Of a stretch of DNA of 64,000 nt, positions 16,708 through 26,093 are shown piece after piece. The notes beneath the pieces are model-generated. The model was given only the letters and a program-made list of their open reading frames with translations. It ran no database searches and was not told the DNA's origin. Numbering within the stretch: position 1 is the first letter of the stretch; every line of letters begins with the position of its first letter. Made by a program: the position numbers and the translations under genes. This stretch comes from an uncultured Clostridia bacterium (GTDB taxonomy: Bacteria; Bacillota; Clostridia; Saccharofermentanales; Saccharofermentanaceae), in assembly GCA_946403085.1 (NCBI GenBank), contig CAMIYM010000011.1:19704-83703 (forward strand), in the 5' to 3' direction.

Positions 16708-17985
16708 ATGTTTATAGATCACTCAAAGATTTATGTTAAGGCCGGTGACGGCGGCAATGGAGCTCTCAGTTTCCACACTGAGAAGTATATTACCAATGGC
16801 GGACCCGACGGCGGCGATGGCGGCGACGGCGGTAATGTTGTTTTGCAGGCTGCGCAGAATCTTACGAGCCTTCAGAACTTCAGGTTCAAGCATAAGTTCA
16901 TTGCCCAGAACGGCGCAAAGGGTATGGGCAAGAAGATGTATGGCAAGCGCGGTGAAGACCTTATCATCGGCGTTCCTGTCGGAACTGTCGTAAAGGATGC
17001 TGTCACAGGCGATATCATTGCCGATCTTACAGAGGCAGGCCAGAAGATCGTTGTCGCAAGAGGCGGCAAGGGCGGCCTTGGCAACATGCATTATGCCAAC
17101 TCTATAAGACAGGCTCCGCAGTTTGCCACGCCGGGCGCTCCCGGAGAGGAAAGAGAACTTGCGATCGAGCTTAAGCTCATTGCAGACGTAGGTCTTGTAG
17201 GTTTCCCCAACGCGGGCAAATCAACGCTTCTTTCCGTTCTTACAAGAGCGAAGCCGAAGATCGCAGATTATCCTTTTACAACATTGGAACCTGTTCTCGG
17301 TGTTGTATCTAAGGATGATTTCTCATATGTTATAGCGGACATTCCCGGAATCATCGAGAATGCACATGAGGGCGCAGGCTTAGGCCATGACTTCTTAAGG
17401 CATATCGAAAGAACGAGACTTTTAGTTCACGTTGTCGATCTTTCAGGTACAGACGGAAGAGATCCGTTGGAAGATTTCAAGACGATCAATTCCGAGCTTG
17501 AGGAATTCAGCCTTGAACTTGCTTCAAGACCTCAGATCGTTGCAGGCAACAAATGTGACGGAGTAACTGATGAAGAAGCTCAGGACTTCATTAAGAGCGT
17601 AAAGGAAATGGGATATGAAGACGTATTCATTATTTCCGCTGCAGGTCAGATCGGAATAAAGGAACTTTCCGACAAGATCACTGAGACAGTATCCAAGCTT
17701 CCTCCGACAGTCCTTCACGACGTTGTTTCCGGCGGCGAAAAGGTATACACATTTGACGAAGGCAAGAAGTTTGACATCATCATCAATGAGGACGGCAACT
17801 TTGAGGTTACCGGCAAATGGATCAACAGGATCTTCAACTCCACAAACTTCGAAGATACTGAGTCCACAAACTTCTTCCAGAGAACTCTCGAGAACGAGGG
17901 CGTATTTGAGGAACTCAAGAAAATGGGCGTCAAAGAGGGCGATACAGTCAAGGTTTGTGAGCTTGAATTTGACTATTATGACTAA
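16708..17985 (+). CDS. obgE: Obg/CgtA-family ribosome-assembly GTPase
   Basis: Essential GTPase that acts in late 50S assembly and stress or growth control. The N-terminal Obg domain has glycine-rich loops (GGNGALSFHTEKY, GGPDGGDGGDGGNVV). The G domain has G1 GFPNAGKST (about 165-173), switch I YPFTTLEP, G3 DIPGIIE and G4 NKCD. The C-terminal OCT domain is present (residues about 350-425), as in Firmicutes. It is 425 aa from ATG 16708, chosen because AGGAG (16697-16701) lies 6 nt upstream; the TTG at 16687 would add MFMQENQ. It is the last gene of the rplU cluster; the terminator at 18115 lies 130 bp downstream. Confidence 0.96.
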   Translation: MFIDHSKIYVKAGDGGNGALSFHTEKYITNGGPDGGDGGDGGNVVLQAAQNLTSLQNFRFKHKFIAQNGAKGMGKKMYGKRGEDLIIGVPVGTVVKDAVTGDIIADLTEAGQKIVVARGGKGGLGNMHYANSIRQAPQFATPGAPGEERELAIELKLIADVGLVGFPNAGKSTLLSVLTRAKPKIADYPFTTLEPVLGVVSKDDFSYVIADIPGIIENAHEGAGLGHDFLRHIERTRLLVHVVDLSGTDGRDPLEDFKTINSELEEFSLELASRPQIVAGNKCDGVTDEEAQDFIKSVKEMGYEDVFIISAAGQIGIKELSDKITETVSKLPPTVLHDVVSGGEKVYTFDEGKKFDIIINEDGNFEVTGKWINRIFNSTNFEDTESTNFFQRTLENEGVFEELKKMGVKEGDTVKVCELEFDYYD

Positions 17986-18114
17986 GACTTCAAAATTGGC
18001 GGGCTTAATTCACATATTGTTAACAATTGTTCCCTAGTGGTGACTTAATGCTAATGTATTATCAAAGCCATAAGAACGAGTCCACAATATATTGAGTTTT
18101 GAGTTTGTTTGTAG

Positions 18115-18147
18115 AGATGCCGCAGTTGATCCTGCGGCATCTTTTTT
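18115..18147 (+). terminator. Intrinsic terminator before the YuiD-like gene
   Basis: A perfect 10-bp stem, AGATGCCGCA with TGCGGCATCT, over an 8-nt loop, followed by a run of six T residues. The 130 bp between obgE and this hairpin hold no open frame or structure that I recognise. Confidence 0.93.
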
Positions 18148-18229
18148 GTGTCATAGCACAAATGCAAGTCTTTATTTTTATATCTTATAGAGTAAAATAT
18201 ATGCGAATATGGAATAAGAAAGGGACAGT

Positions 18230-18691
18230 ATGGATTTCCTGCTTCAGATAGTCACTAACAGGATCTTGGTGGTTGGTGTTGTGTCCTGGTTTTTGGCCCA
18301 GGTGTTCAAGTGCATCAGCAACCTCATTTTAACTAAGAAATTCAGTCTTGAAAGACTTTTCGGTGATGGTGGAATGCCTAGCGGCCATTCTGCTACAGTT
18401 GTTTCCGTTGCAGTTGCAACAGGACTTTATCATGGCTTTGATTCAGCTGTATTCGCTGTAGCTATGATCGTTGCCATAGTCGTTATGCATGATGCTATGA
18501 ACGTAAGATATCAGGCCGGTAAACAGGCAGAATTACTTAATGTAATGGCTGAGATGTTTGAGAAGGTTACCGGTACAGATCTTCCTAATGAGGAGAAGCT
18601 TAAGGAGCTTTTGGGACATACACCTTTGCAGGTTGCTGCAGGATGCTTGCTCGGAGTAGCTACTGCTGTGATCATGTATCTCATATTCTGA
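18230..18691 (+). CDS. Divergent PAP2-family membrane protein (DUF212, YuiD-like)
   Basis: 153-aa integral membrane protein of the DUF212 family, distantly related to PAP2 acid phosphatases. It has the family signature FGDGGMPSGHSATV (residues 45-58) and VVMHDAMNVRYQAGKQA, with hydrophobic segments at about 8-25, 55-90 and 130-153. The PSGHSA motif corresponds to PAP2 motif 2, but motifs 1 and 3 are reduced, so activity is unproven. It starts after a GAAAGGGA ribosome-binding site and is followed 7 nt later by the AlkD-like gene, likely one operon with the PfkB gene. Confidence 0.9.
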   Translation: MDFLLQIVTNRILVVGVVSWFLAQVFKCISNLILTKKFSLERLFGDGGMPSGHSATVVSVAVATGLYHGFDSAVFAVAMIVAIVVMHDAMNVRYQAGKQAELLNVMAEMFEKVTGTDLPNEEKLKELLGHTPLQVAAGCLLGVATAVIMYLIF

Positions 18692-18698
18692 TATTCCT

Positions 18699-19388
18699 AT
18701 GATCACCGGTGATATCCTAAGTGAACTGAAAAAGCTTCAGGATAAAGGTTATCGCAAGATGCAGATAACCACGATCCCTTCTGTCAAAGCCGAATCAATA
18801 ATCGGTGTAAGGACTCCGGCGTTAAGGGCTTTAGCAAAAGAATTATCCAAAAGAGACGACATCTCCATATTCCTGGAAGATCTTCCTCACAAGTTTTTCG
18901 AAGAGAACCAGCTTCATGCATTCATCCTTTCCTGCATGAAGGATGCTGAAGAATGCATAAAGCTCGTTGATAAGTTCCTGCCCTATGTTGATAACTGGGC
19001 GACCTGTGACCAGATGTCTCCCAAGATCTTCAAAAAGCATAAGGATCTTCTCCTGGAATATATAAATGAGTGGATCAAGTCAGATAAGACTTATGTCAAG
19101 CGTTTTGCCGTAGGGATGCTCATGGAGCATTTCCTAGATGAGGATTTCAAGACTTCATATCTTACCAAGGTATCCAGGATCAGATCTGATGAATACTTCA
19201 TTAACATGATGACCGCATGGTATTTTGCCACGGCTCTTGCCAAGCAGTACGATGCTGCATTGCCTTATATCGAAAAGCAGAAGCTTGATAAATGGACTCA
19301 CAACAAGACCATTCAAAAAGCAGTTGAAAGCTACCGCATAACACCTGAACAGAAGGAATATCTCAAGACGTTAAGAAGAAAGGTGTGA
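18699..19388 (+). CDS. AlkD-like HEAT-repeat DNA alkylation repair protein
   Basis: Family of ALK/HEAT-repeat DNA glycosylases that excise bulky or cationic alkylated bases. It is 229 aa and nearly all helical. Motifs are IIGVRTPALRALAKELSK, LPHKFFEENQLHAFIL, the characteristic VDNWATCDQMSPK, and YVKRFAVGMLMEHFLD, ending in WTHNKTIQKAVESYRI. The conserved Trp and Asp of DNWATCD correspond to active-site residues of AlkD. It lies 7 nt after the YuiD-like gene and 4 nt before the PfkB kinase, and is the closest upstream neighbour with a repair role to the SOS-controlled uvrB, though it has no LexA box of its own that I can see. Confidence 0.88.
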   Translation: MITGDILSELKKLQDKGYRKMQITTIPSVKAESIIGVRTPALRALAKELSKRDDISIFLEDLPHKFFEENQLHAFILSCMKDAEECIKLVDKFLPYVDNWATCDQMSPKIFKKHKDLLLEYINEWIKSDKTYVKRFAVGMLMEHFLDEDFKTSYLTKVSRIRSDEYFINMMTAWYFATALAKQYDAALPYIEKQKLDKWTHNKTIQKAVESYRITPEQKEYLKTLRRKV

Positions 19389-19392
19389 ACCC

Positions 19393-20313
19393 ATGATCTA
19401 TACGGTTACCCTTAATCCTGCAATCGATGTAAGCCTTCGTGTGATTGACGGCCTTATGCCAGGAAGCATTAACAAGTCTTTTGGCATGAGGACCGATCCC
19501 GGCGGAAAGGGTATCAACGTATCCAAGACGCTTAAAGTCATGGAAATTGATTCCGTGGTATGCGCCGGATTATGCGGCGAGGACGGCATGAGACTTGCCG
19601 GAATGCTCGAGAATGAATTCGAAGTTATCAGGATCACATATCCTTCAGGCAACACCAGAACTAACATAAAGATATCCGGCGAGAACGGAGTGACAACGGA
19701 CATCAACGGCAAAGGCCCGATGTACGACAAAGCTTCTGTTGAAGAACTTAAGAATGTCCTGCTCCAAAGGCTTGTTCCGGATGATGTCGTGGTTATATCC
19801 GGAAGACCTCCGATGGGCTCTCCTGACAATATCTATGCTGATCTTATCAGGGCATTTAAGACAATTGATGGTGTTAAGGTGATCCTTGACTGTTCAGAGA
19901 GTTATCTCCGCGAAGGCCTTATCGAAAAGCCATACGCCGTAAAGCCGACCATGGAAGAACTCGGCCTTTTAAACGGCAGGGATGAAGCATTGGAGGAAGC
20001 TGATGCGATAGTATCGCGCGGTATCTCACGATGCCTTATCTCAATGGGAAAGGACGGTGCGGTCTTTGCAGATGAAGGTAAGAAGGCTGTCTTTTTAAAT
20101 GCAGTCGATGTCAGAGTGAACTGCACGACCGGCTGCGGGGATGCCATGACGGCAGGTCTTGCATATTCCTGTGTAAAAGGTCTTTCTTCTGAAGATACAT
20201 TCAGGATGTGCATGGCGCTTGCATCAGCAGAAGCTGAAACGGAGGGAACATATCCTCCTGAAAAAGACAGGGTACTGGAGTTATTTGACAGCATTCGGTT
20301 ATTAGGACAATGA
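19393..20313 (+). CDS. PfkB-family sugar-phosphate kinase (1-phosphofructokinase or tagatose-6-phosphate kinase type)
   Basis: Ribokinase-like kinase of 306 aa acting on a sugar phosphate. It starts MIYTVTLNPAIDVSLRV, has the first PfkB signature GGKGINVSKTL (residues about 37-47) and the second, TTGCGDAMTAGLAYS, containing the anion hole and catalytic Asp. The TLNPAID start and PGGKGIN spacing fit the FruK/LacC branch, giving fructose-1,6- or tagatose-1,6-bisphosphate. No fructose PTS (fruA) or DeoR regulator (fruR) is adjacent, so the substrate is not fixed by context. It is 4 nt after the AlkD-like gene. Confidence 0.9.
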   Translation: MIYTVTLNPAIDVSLRVIDGLMPGSINKSFGMRTDPGGKGINVSKTLKVMEIDSVVCAGLCGEDGMRLAGMLENEFEVIRITYPSGNTRTNIKISGENGVTTDINGKGPMYDKASVEELKNVLLQRLVPDDVVVISGRPPMGSPDNIYADLIRAFKTIDGVKVILDCSESYLREGLIEKPYAVKPTMEELGLLNGRDEALEEADAIVSRGISRCLISMGKDGAVFADEGKKAVFLNAVDVRVNCTTGCGDAMTAGLAYSCVKGLSSEDTFRMCMALASAEAETEGTYPPEKDRVLELFDSIRLLGQ

Positions 20314-20325
20314 GAGGACGGTATA

Positions 20326-20354
20326 TTGCAATTAAAGAACAAACGTTCTAAAAT
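20326..20354 (+). promoter_or_regulatory. SOS promoter of uvrB-dnaE with LexA box between -35 and -10
   Basis: TTGCAA at 20326-20331, 17-bp spacer and TAAAAT at 20349-20354. The spacer contains AGAACAAACGTTCT (20336-20349), which has the Firmicutes LexA (DinR) core GAAC-N4-GTTC. LexA bound here would cover the promoter. The leader to the uvrB start is about 55 nt. Confidence 0.85.
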
Positions 20355-20414
20355 TGCCGTAGAAGAATTGATAACAGATCCATAGTGATCTTTGATGGTT
20401 TTAGGATAATGTCT

Positions 20415-22433
20415 ATGTTTAAGCTCGTATCGGATTACAAGCCGTCTGGTGACCAACCGGAAGCGATAGATTCCCTTGTTAAGGGTATCAAGGAAGGTAT
20501 GCATGCCCAGACACTTCTGGGTGTTACCGGTTCCGGCAAGACATTTACCATGGCCAACATTATCGAGAGAGTTCAGAGGCCTACGCTTGTGCTCGCTCAC
20601 AACAAGACTCTTGCTGGCCAGCTCTATGCTGAATTCAAGGAGCTGTTTCCTGAGAATGCCGTAGAGTATTTCATCTCATATTACGATTACTATCAGCCGG
20701 AAGCATATATAGCCGCTACGGATACGTATATCGAGAAGGATTCTTCGATCAACGATGAGATCGACCGCATGCGCCATGAGGCAACCAAGTCGCTTCTTAC
20801 GAGAGATGACGTGATCATTGTGGCTTCTGTATCCTGCATCTACGGTATCGGTGAGAAGGACGACTATCTCTCACTTGCACTGATGCTTGAGACCGGACTT
20901 GAGATCCCAATGGATAATGTCATGGCACAGCTCATTAACATGCAGTACACGCGTAATGACTTTGATCTCGCGAGAGGTTCGTTCAGACGTAAGGGTGATG
21001 TAATCGATATCTGGACGCCTGATTCAGAACATACGCTTACAAGGATCAGTTTTTTCGGCGATGAGATCGATAAGATCAGTTATGTTGATGCCATTACCGG
21101 CAAGACTGAGTTTACCAGGGATTATATCGAGCTGTTCCCGGCATCACACTATGCGACAGGAAGAGCCAAGCTTAACAAAGCAATAGAGAGGATCGAGGAA
21201 GAACTTGAGGTCAGGCTTAAGGAACTTCGTGAAGCCGGAGACATGATCGCCGCATACAGACTTGAGCAGCGTACGCGTTACGATATGGATATGCTCAGGG
21301 AGACCGGCTTTTGCAAAGGCATTGAGAACTATTCCCGTCACATAGCAGGAAGAGAGGCAGGCGAACCGCCTTGTACACTGATGGACTTCTTCCCGGATGA
21401 CTTCCTTCTCTTTATCGATGAGTCCCACCAGACTATCCCTCAGGTCGGAGCCATGTATAACGGCGACAGGTCGAGGAAAGAAATGCTCGTCCAGTATGGA
21501 TTCAGACTTCCTTCTGCATTTGATAACAGACCTTTGAAGTTCAATGAGTTCGAACAGCGTATGGGTCAGACTGTTTTTGTCAGCGCCACACCTGCTGATT
21601 ATGAGAAGGAACACAGCGAACAGACTGTTGAACAGGTGATAAGGCCTACAGGTCTTCTTGAACCTGAGATCTTCATACGTCCCGTTGAAGGCCAGATCGA
21701 AGATATCCTTTCCATGCTTAAAGAGCAGAAGAAGACCGGTGATAAGAGCCTTATCATGACGCTTACCAAGAGAATGGCTGAAGACCTTACAGAGTTCCTC
21801 AAGAAAGAGAATGTCAGAGTCACATATCTTCACTCAGATATCAAAGCCGTTGAGCGTATGCAGATACTTAACCAGTTAAGGAATGATGAGGTTGACGTAA
21901 TCGTCGGAATCAACCTCTTAAGAGAAGGTATCGATCTTCCTGAAGTGTCTTTGCTCATGATACTTGATGCTGATAAGGAAGGATTCTTAAGATCTGAGAG
22001 ATCACTTATTCAGATCATAGGAAGATGCGCGAGGAACGATCACGGAAGAGTCGTTCTCTATGCGGATGAGGTTACTGATTCGATGATGAATGCAGTATCT
22101 GAGACTAACCGCAGAAGAAAGATACAGCAGGAATACAATGAAGTCCACGGCATAACGCCAAAGACTATTAAGAAGGCTGTAAGAGATGTCTTCGATATTG
22201 TTGCTGAAAGCAGCAAGGATTCGTCAGGCAAGGGAAGAGGAAAGTCTTCCAAGGGCGGCATAGATCCTGCCAGACTTATTAATGACGGTGTATCCGGCGG
22301 TACGGAAGAAGAGAATATCAAGCTAATAGAGAAGCTTACTTCAGAGATGACAAAGGCAGCTAAGGATCTCGACTTTGAGAGAGCTGCCGAGATCAGAGAT
22401 ATCATTATCGAACTTAAGGGGAAGAAGACATGA
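20415..22433 (+). CDS. uvrB: UvrABC excinuclease subunit B
   Basis: DNA-damage-verifying helicase of nucleotide excision repair, loaded by UvrA and joined by UvrC. It is 672 aa. Visible are YKPSGDQPEAI, Walker A GVTGSGKT, the beta-hairpin YYDYYQPEAYI, the helicase DEXH-type FIDESHQTIPQ, SATPADYE, motif VI QIIGRCARN and the C-terminal UVR domain (about 630-670, EMTKAAKDLDFERAAEIRD). The start is set at ATG 20415 because AGGA (20403-20406) is 8 nt upstream; ATG 20409 is too close. The stop overlaps the dnaE start by 4 nt (ATGA). Expression should be SOS-inducible through the LexA box at 20336. Confidence 0.97.
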   Translation: MFKLVSDYKPSGDQPEAIDSLVKGIKEGMHAQTLLGVTGSGKTFTMANIIERVQRPTLVLAHNKTLAGQLYAEFKELFPENAVEYFISYYDYYQPEAYIAATDTYIEKDSSINDEIDRMRHEATKSLLTRDDVIIVASVSCIYGIGEKDDYLSLALMLETGLEIPMDNVMAQLINMQYTRNDFDLARGSFRRKGDVIDIWTPDSEHTLTRISFFGDEIDKISYVDAITGKTEFTRDYIELFPASHYATGRAKLNKAIERIEEELEVRLKELREAGDMIAAYRLEQRTRYDMDMLRETGFCKGIENYSRHIAGREAGEPPCTLMDFFPDDFLLFIDESHQTIPQVGAMYNGDRSRKEMLVQYGFRLPSAFDNRPLKFNEFEQRMGQTVFVSATPADYEKEHSEQTVEQVIRPTGLLEPEIFIRPVEGQIEDILSMLKEQKKTGDKSLIMTLTKRMAEDLTEFLKKENVRVTYLHSDIKAVERMQILNQLRNDEVDVIVGINLLREGIDLPEVSLLMILDADKEGFLRSERSLIQIIGRCARNDHGRVVLYADEVTDSMMNAVSETNRRRKIQQEYNEVHGITPKTIKKAVRDVFDIVAESSKDSSGKGRGKSSKGGIDPARLINDGVSGGTEEENIKLIEKLTSEMTKAAKDLDFERAAEIRDIIIELKGKKT

Positions 22434-25400
22434 GCGGCTTTTGTCACTTACATCTTCATACCGAATACAGTCTTCTTGACGGTGCCATAAAGATCAAGGA
22501 TCTTGCCGCAAGACTTAAGGACATGGGAATGACTTCATGCGCCATAACCGATCATGGCGTAATGTATGGTGCAGTCTCGTTTTACAGGGAGATGAAGGCT
22601 AACGGCATACATCCGATAATAGGATGTGAAGTCTATGTCGCTCCTGGTTCAAGATTTGATAAGAACGTTGTACCTGGAAGAGATGATAAGTACTATAACC
22701 ACCTGATCCTTTTAGCTAAGGATAATCAGGGCCTTACTAACCTTAACAAGCTCGTTTCGGCAGGATTTACCGAAGGCTTTTACAGAAGACCAAGGATCGA
22801 TGAGGAACTGCTTGAGAAGTGGCACGACGGTCTTATCTGTCTTTCTGCGTGTGTGGCAGGTAAAGTCCCTTCACTTATCCTTGCAGGTGAGAACGAGAAG
22901 GCGGCCCAGACCGCACTCTGGTATGACAGGCTTTTCGGAAGGGGTAATTACTATCTTGAGATCCAGGCAAATACCACACCTGAACAGGCGAAGGTAAATG
23001 CTGCACTGGTAAAGCTCTCCAATGAGACCGGCATTCCTCTTGTTGCGACGAATGACTGCCATTATCTGATGAAGGATGACTATGAAGCACAGGATATCCT
23101 TCTTTGTATCTCGACTGCCGCAAGGATAGATGATGAGAACAGGATGCGCATGTCCTGCAATGAATTCTATGTTAAATCAGAGACAGAGATGAGACGCTTT
23201 TTCCCTGAGCTTTCCGAAGCTGTCGATAACACCGGAAAGATCGCGGACATGTGTCATGCCGAATATGATTTTGATACTATCCATCTTCCTGTTTATGAAG
23301 TGCCTGAAGGATATAAGGATCACGAGGAATACCTTGCCGATCTTACCTATAAAGGACTTAAGAAAAGATTTGAGATAACACCTCCTACAGGAAGCGTTGA
23401 TGACTATATGAAGCGTGCGGAGTATGAACTCTCCGTTATCAACAGTATGGGATATACAGACTACTATCTCATAGTCTGGGACTTCATTAATTATGCAAAG
23501 ACACATGAGGTTACGGTAGGCCCCGGAAGAGGATCCGGTGCCGGTTCACTTGTCGCATATGCAGTCGGAATCACTGATATCGATCCGATAAGATATGGTC
23601 TTGTATTTGAACGTTTCCTTAATTCGGAAAGAGTATCGATGCCTGACTTCGACGTCGATTTCAACGATGAGAGAAGACAGATAGCGATAGATTATGTCAC
23701 TGAAAAATATGGAAAGAACAGAGTCGCACATGTAATCACATTCGGTACTCTTGCTGCAAGGCAGGCGGTAAAAGATGTCGCCAGAGTGCTTAATATGCCG
23801 ATAGCGCAGAGCAATAAGCTTACCAAGATGATACCGTTCTCTGTCGGCATGAATTTGAAGCAGGCACTCGAGATAAGCAAGGAATTCAAGGAAGCTTACG
23901 ACACTGATCCTGAAGCGCGCAAGGTCATAGATATGGCGATGCGTGTTGAAGGTCTTCCGCGTAATGCAGGTACCCATGCTGCGGGAATAATCATATCCGG
24001 TAAGGATATCACCGATATCGCACCACTGGCGGTAAATGACGATACAGTCGCAGTCCAGTTTGCAAAGACGGATGTTGAAAGCATCGGTCTTCTTAAGTTC
24101 GACTTCCTTGGCCTTCGTACTCTTACTGTGCTCCAGGATTGTGTTGAACTCGTAAAGAATAATTACGGCCGGACCATAGATCTCGACAGAATACCTTTAG
24201 ATGACATGGAAGTTTTCAAGATGATCGGAAGAGGTGAGACTGTCGGAATATTCCAGCTTGAGAGCCGCGGCATGACTTCATTCATGAAGCAGTTAGAGCC
24301 TGAGAGCCTGGAAGATATCATCGCGGGAATATCACTTTACAGACCGGGTCCTATGGATCAGATCCCGAAGTATGTTGACTGCAAGAAGAATCCTTCGCAT
24401 ATCACTTATGATCATCCGCTTCTTGAGCCAATTCTCAATGTCACATACGGATGTGCAATCTATCAGGAACAGGTAATGCAGATAGTAAGAGATCTTGCCG
24501 GTTTCTCGATGGGACAGTCGGATAATATCAGACGTGCGATGAGCAAAAAGAAAAAGTCCATGATGGAGAATTACAGAAATCTCTTCATGTACGGAGGCAC
24601 CGATGACAAAGGCCGTCAGATCGACGGCTGTATCAAGCGTGGTGTTCCTGAAAAAGTCGCTGCTAAGATCTTCGATGATGTATCCGGATTTGCAGGTTAT
24701 GCATTTAACAAATCACATGCTGCATGTTATGCGGTCGTCGGTTACTGGACTGCTTATTTCAAGTATTACTATCCGACGGAATTCATGGCAGCAACGCTTA
24801 ACTCTTTCAGAACCGATCTCGGAAAAGCTTCGTATTACATTTCCTGCTGTTCTGCGATGGGAATTGAAGTACTTCCTCCCGATATCAATAAGAGCCGCGA
24901 GCGTTTTACAACTGAAGGTGACCGTAAGATAAGAATCGGTCTTTCCGTCATAAAGAATGTAGGCGAGGGAGCAGTTCTCGATATCCTGACTGACAGGGAT
25001 AAGAATGGCGAATACAAGTCATTTGAGGACTTCGTTATAAGAGGCGCCAAGATAGGCGTGAAGAAGAATGTTGCAGAAGCATTGATACTTGCTTCATGCA
25101 TGGACTCGTTCGGATATACAAGGAGCCAGATGACTGCTTGCGTACAGACAGAACTCGACAGGATCGCACATTCGGACAGCCGTAATATCGAAGGACAGTT
25201 ATCGCTCTTTGATTTTGGCGGTGCCGAAGCTGCAGGCCCGTCTGTGTTCATACCTGATATCGAAGAATATCCTGAAAGCCAGAAGCTCGGATATGAGAAA
25301 GAGATGGTAGGCATCTATCTTTCCGGTAATCCTCTGGCTTCTTATACAAAGTTAATATCAGAGGTTGCAACTTTTGATATGTCTGAGGCATCTGATATCC

Positions 25401-26080
25401 TTTCGCTTTCAGGAAGTGATGCACTGGATGACAACAAGCAGGTCGCTATGTGCGGAATGGTAACCGATAAGAGAACAGGTTATACCAAGAAAAAGACCAT
25501 GATGAGTACAATCTCCTGCGAGGATCTGAGCGGATCATTTGAAGTTCTTCTTTTCGGCAAGAATTTTGATATGTATAACAGGATCGTCGAGAAGAACAAG
25601 CCTTATCTCTTTGTCGGAAGAAGACAGATGAGAGAGGGCGGCGAGCTCTCGATGTTTGCAGACAGTCTTTTTGAGTTGTCAGACGATCCTTCGCTCTTAA
25701 GCAGGATCCGTAACGACAGGGGATATCAGACTGCGTTAAGGGAAAGAGACGGAGCACAGATCGCAAGAACACCTTCTGTCCCTGCTGCTGTACCTGCTCA
25801 GACACAACAGGTTCCTTCTTCAAAGCCTCAGGTTCAGAATACAGCTGCAGGCAAAGAGCAGGTTATAAGGATCCGTTATTCCGGAAGACCTGATTCCAAA
25901 GGCTTCAACAGGCTCTTGAATTTCCTTGCATATTTCCACGGGAATACTCCGGTCGAAGTTCTATTTGATGCTGACAAGAGTGTGCTGAGACTTGATGACA
26001 TGTGCAGGATAGCTCCTGATGAACAGGTGCTTTTGAAACTTGCCGAGTTAGTCGGTGAAGATAATATTGAGATGATCTAA
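22430..26080 (+). CDS. dnaE: DNA polymerase III alpha subunit, DnaE type
   Basis: Replicative C-family DNA polymerase, 1216 aa. The PHP domain is at the N-terminus (HLHLHTEYSLLDGAIKI, with metal-binding His residues intact). The catalytic palm has GPGRGSGAGSLVAYAVGITDIDP, then MPDFDVDFNDERR and HAAGIIIS. YRPGPMDQIPKYV, AIYQEQVMQI and FNKSHAACYAVV mark the fingers and later conserved blocks. An OB fold lies near 980-1080 and a tail extends to residue 1216, including a Pro/Gln-rich linker near 1120-1150. It lacks the exonuclease domain of PolC, so it is the DnaE1 or DnaE3 type found with PolC in Clostridia. It overlaps uvrB by 4 nt and so should share the SOS promoter. Confidence 0.96.
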   Translation: MSGFCHLHLHTEYSLLDGAIKIKDLAARLKDMGMTSCAITDHGVMYGAVSFYREMKANGIHPIIGCEVYVAPGSRFDKNVVPGRDDKYYNHLILLAKDNQGLTNLNKLVSAGFTEGFYRRPRIDEELLEKWHDGLICLSACVAGKVPSLILAGENEKAAQTALWYDRLFGRGNYYLEIQANTTPEQAKVNAALVKLSNETGIPLVATNDCHYLMKDDYEAQDILLCISTAARIDDENRMRMSCNEFYVKSETEMRRFFPELSEAVDNTGKIADMCHAEYDFDTIHLPVYEVPEGYKDHEEYLADLTYKGLKKRFEITPPTGSVDDYMKRAEYELSVINSMGYTDYYLIVWDFINYAKTHEVTVGPGRGSGAGSLVAYAVGITDIDPIRYGLVFERFLNSERVSMPDFDVDFNDERRQIAIDYVTEKYGKNRVAHVITFGTLAARQAVKDVARVLNMPIAQSNKLTKMIPFSVGMNLKQALEISKEFKEAYDTDPEARKVIDMAMRVEGLPRNAGTHAAGIIISGKDITDIAPLAVNDDTVAVQFAKTDVESIGLLKFDFLGLRTLTVLQDCVELVKNNYGRTIDLDRIPLDDMEVFKMIGRGETVGIFQLESRGMTSFMKQLEPESLEDIIAGISLYRPGPMDQIPKYVDCKKNPSHITYDHPLLEPILNVTYGCAIYQEQVMQIVRDLAGFSMGQSDNIRRAMSKKKKSMMENYRNLFMYGGTDDKGRQIDGCIKRGVPEKVAAKIFDDVSGFAGYAFNKSHAACYAVVGYWTAYFKYYYPTEFMAATLNSFRTDLGKASYYISCCSAMGIEVLPPDINKSRERFTTEGDRKIRIGLSVIKNVGEGAVLDILTDRDKNGEYKSFEDFVIRGAKIGVKKNVAEALILASCMDSFGYTRSQMTACVQTELDRIAHSDSRNIEGQLSLFDFGGAEAAGPSVFIPDIEEYPESQKLGYEKEMVGIYLSGNPLASYTKLISEVATFDMSEASDILSLSGSDALDDNKQVAMCGMVTDKRTGYTKKKTMMSTISCEDLSGSFEVLLFGKNFDMYNRIVEKNKPYLFVGRRQMREGGELSMFADSLFELSDDPSLLSRIRNDRGYQTALRERDGAQIARTPSVPAAVPAQTQQVPSSKPQVQNTAAGKEQVIRIRYSGRPDSKGFNRLLNFLAYFHGNTPVEVLFDADKSVLRLDDMCRIAPDEQVLLKLAELVGEDNIEMI

Positions 26081-26093
26081 GGAGGACCGCTTT

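Noticed and set aside
19902..20600. 232-codon minus-strand frame over the PfkB/uvrB junction
   Set aside because: Overlaps two motif-supported genes and the SOS promoter on the opposite strand; no ribosome-binding site.
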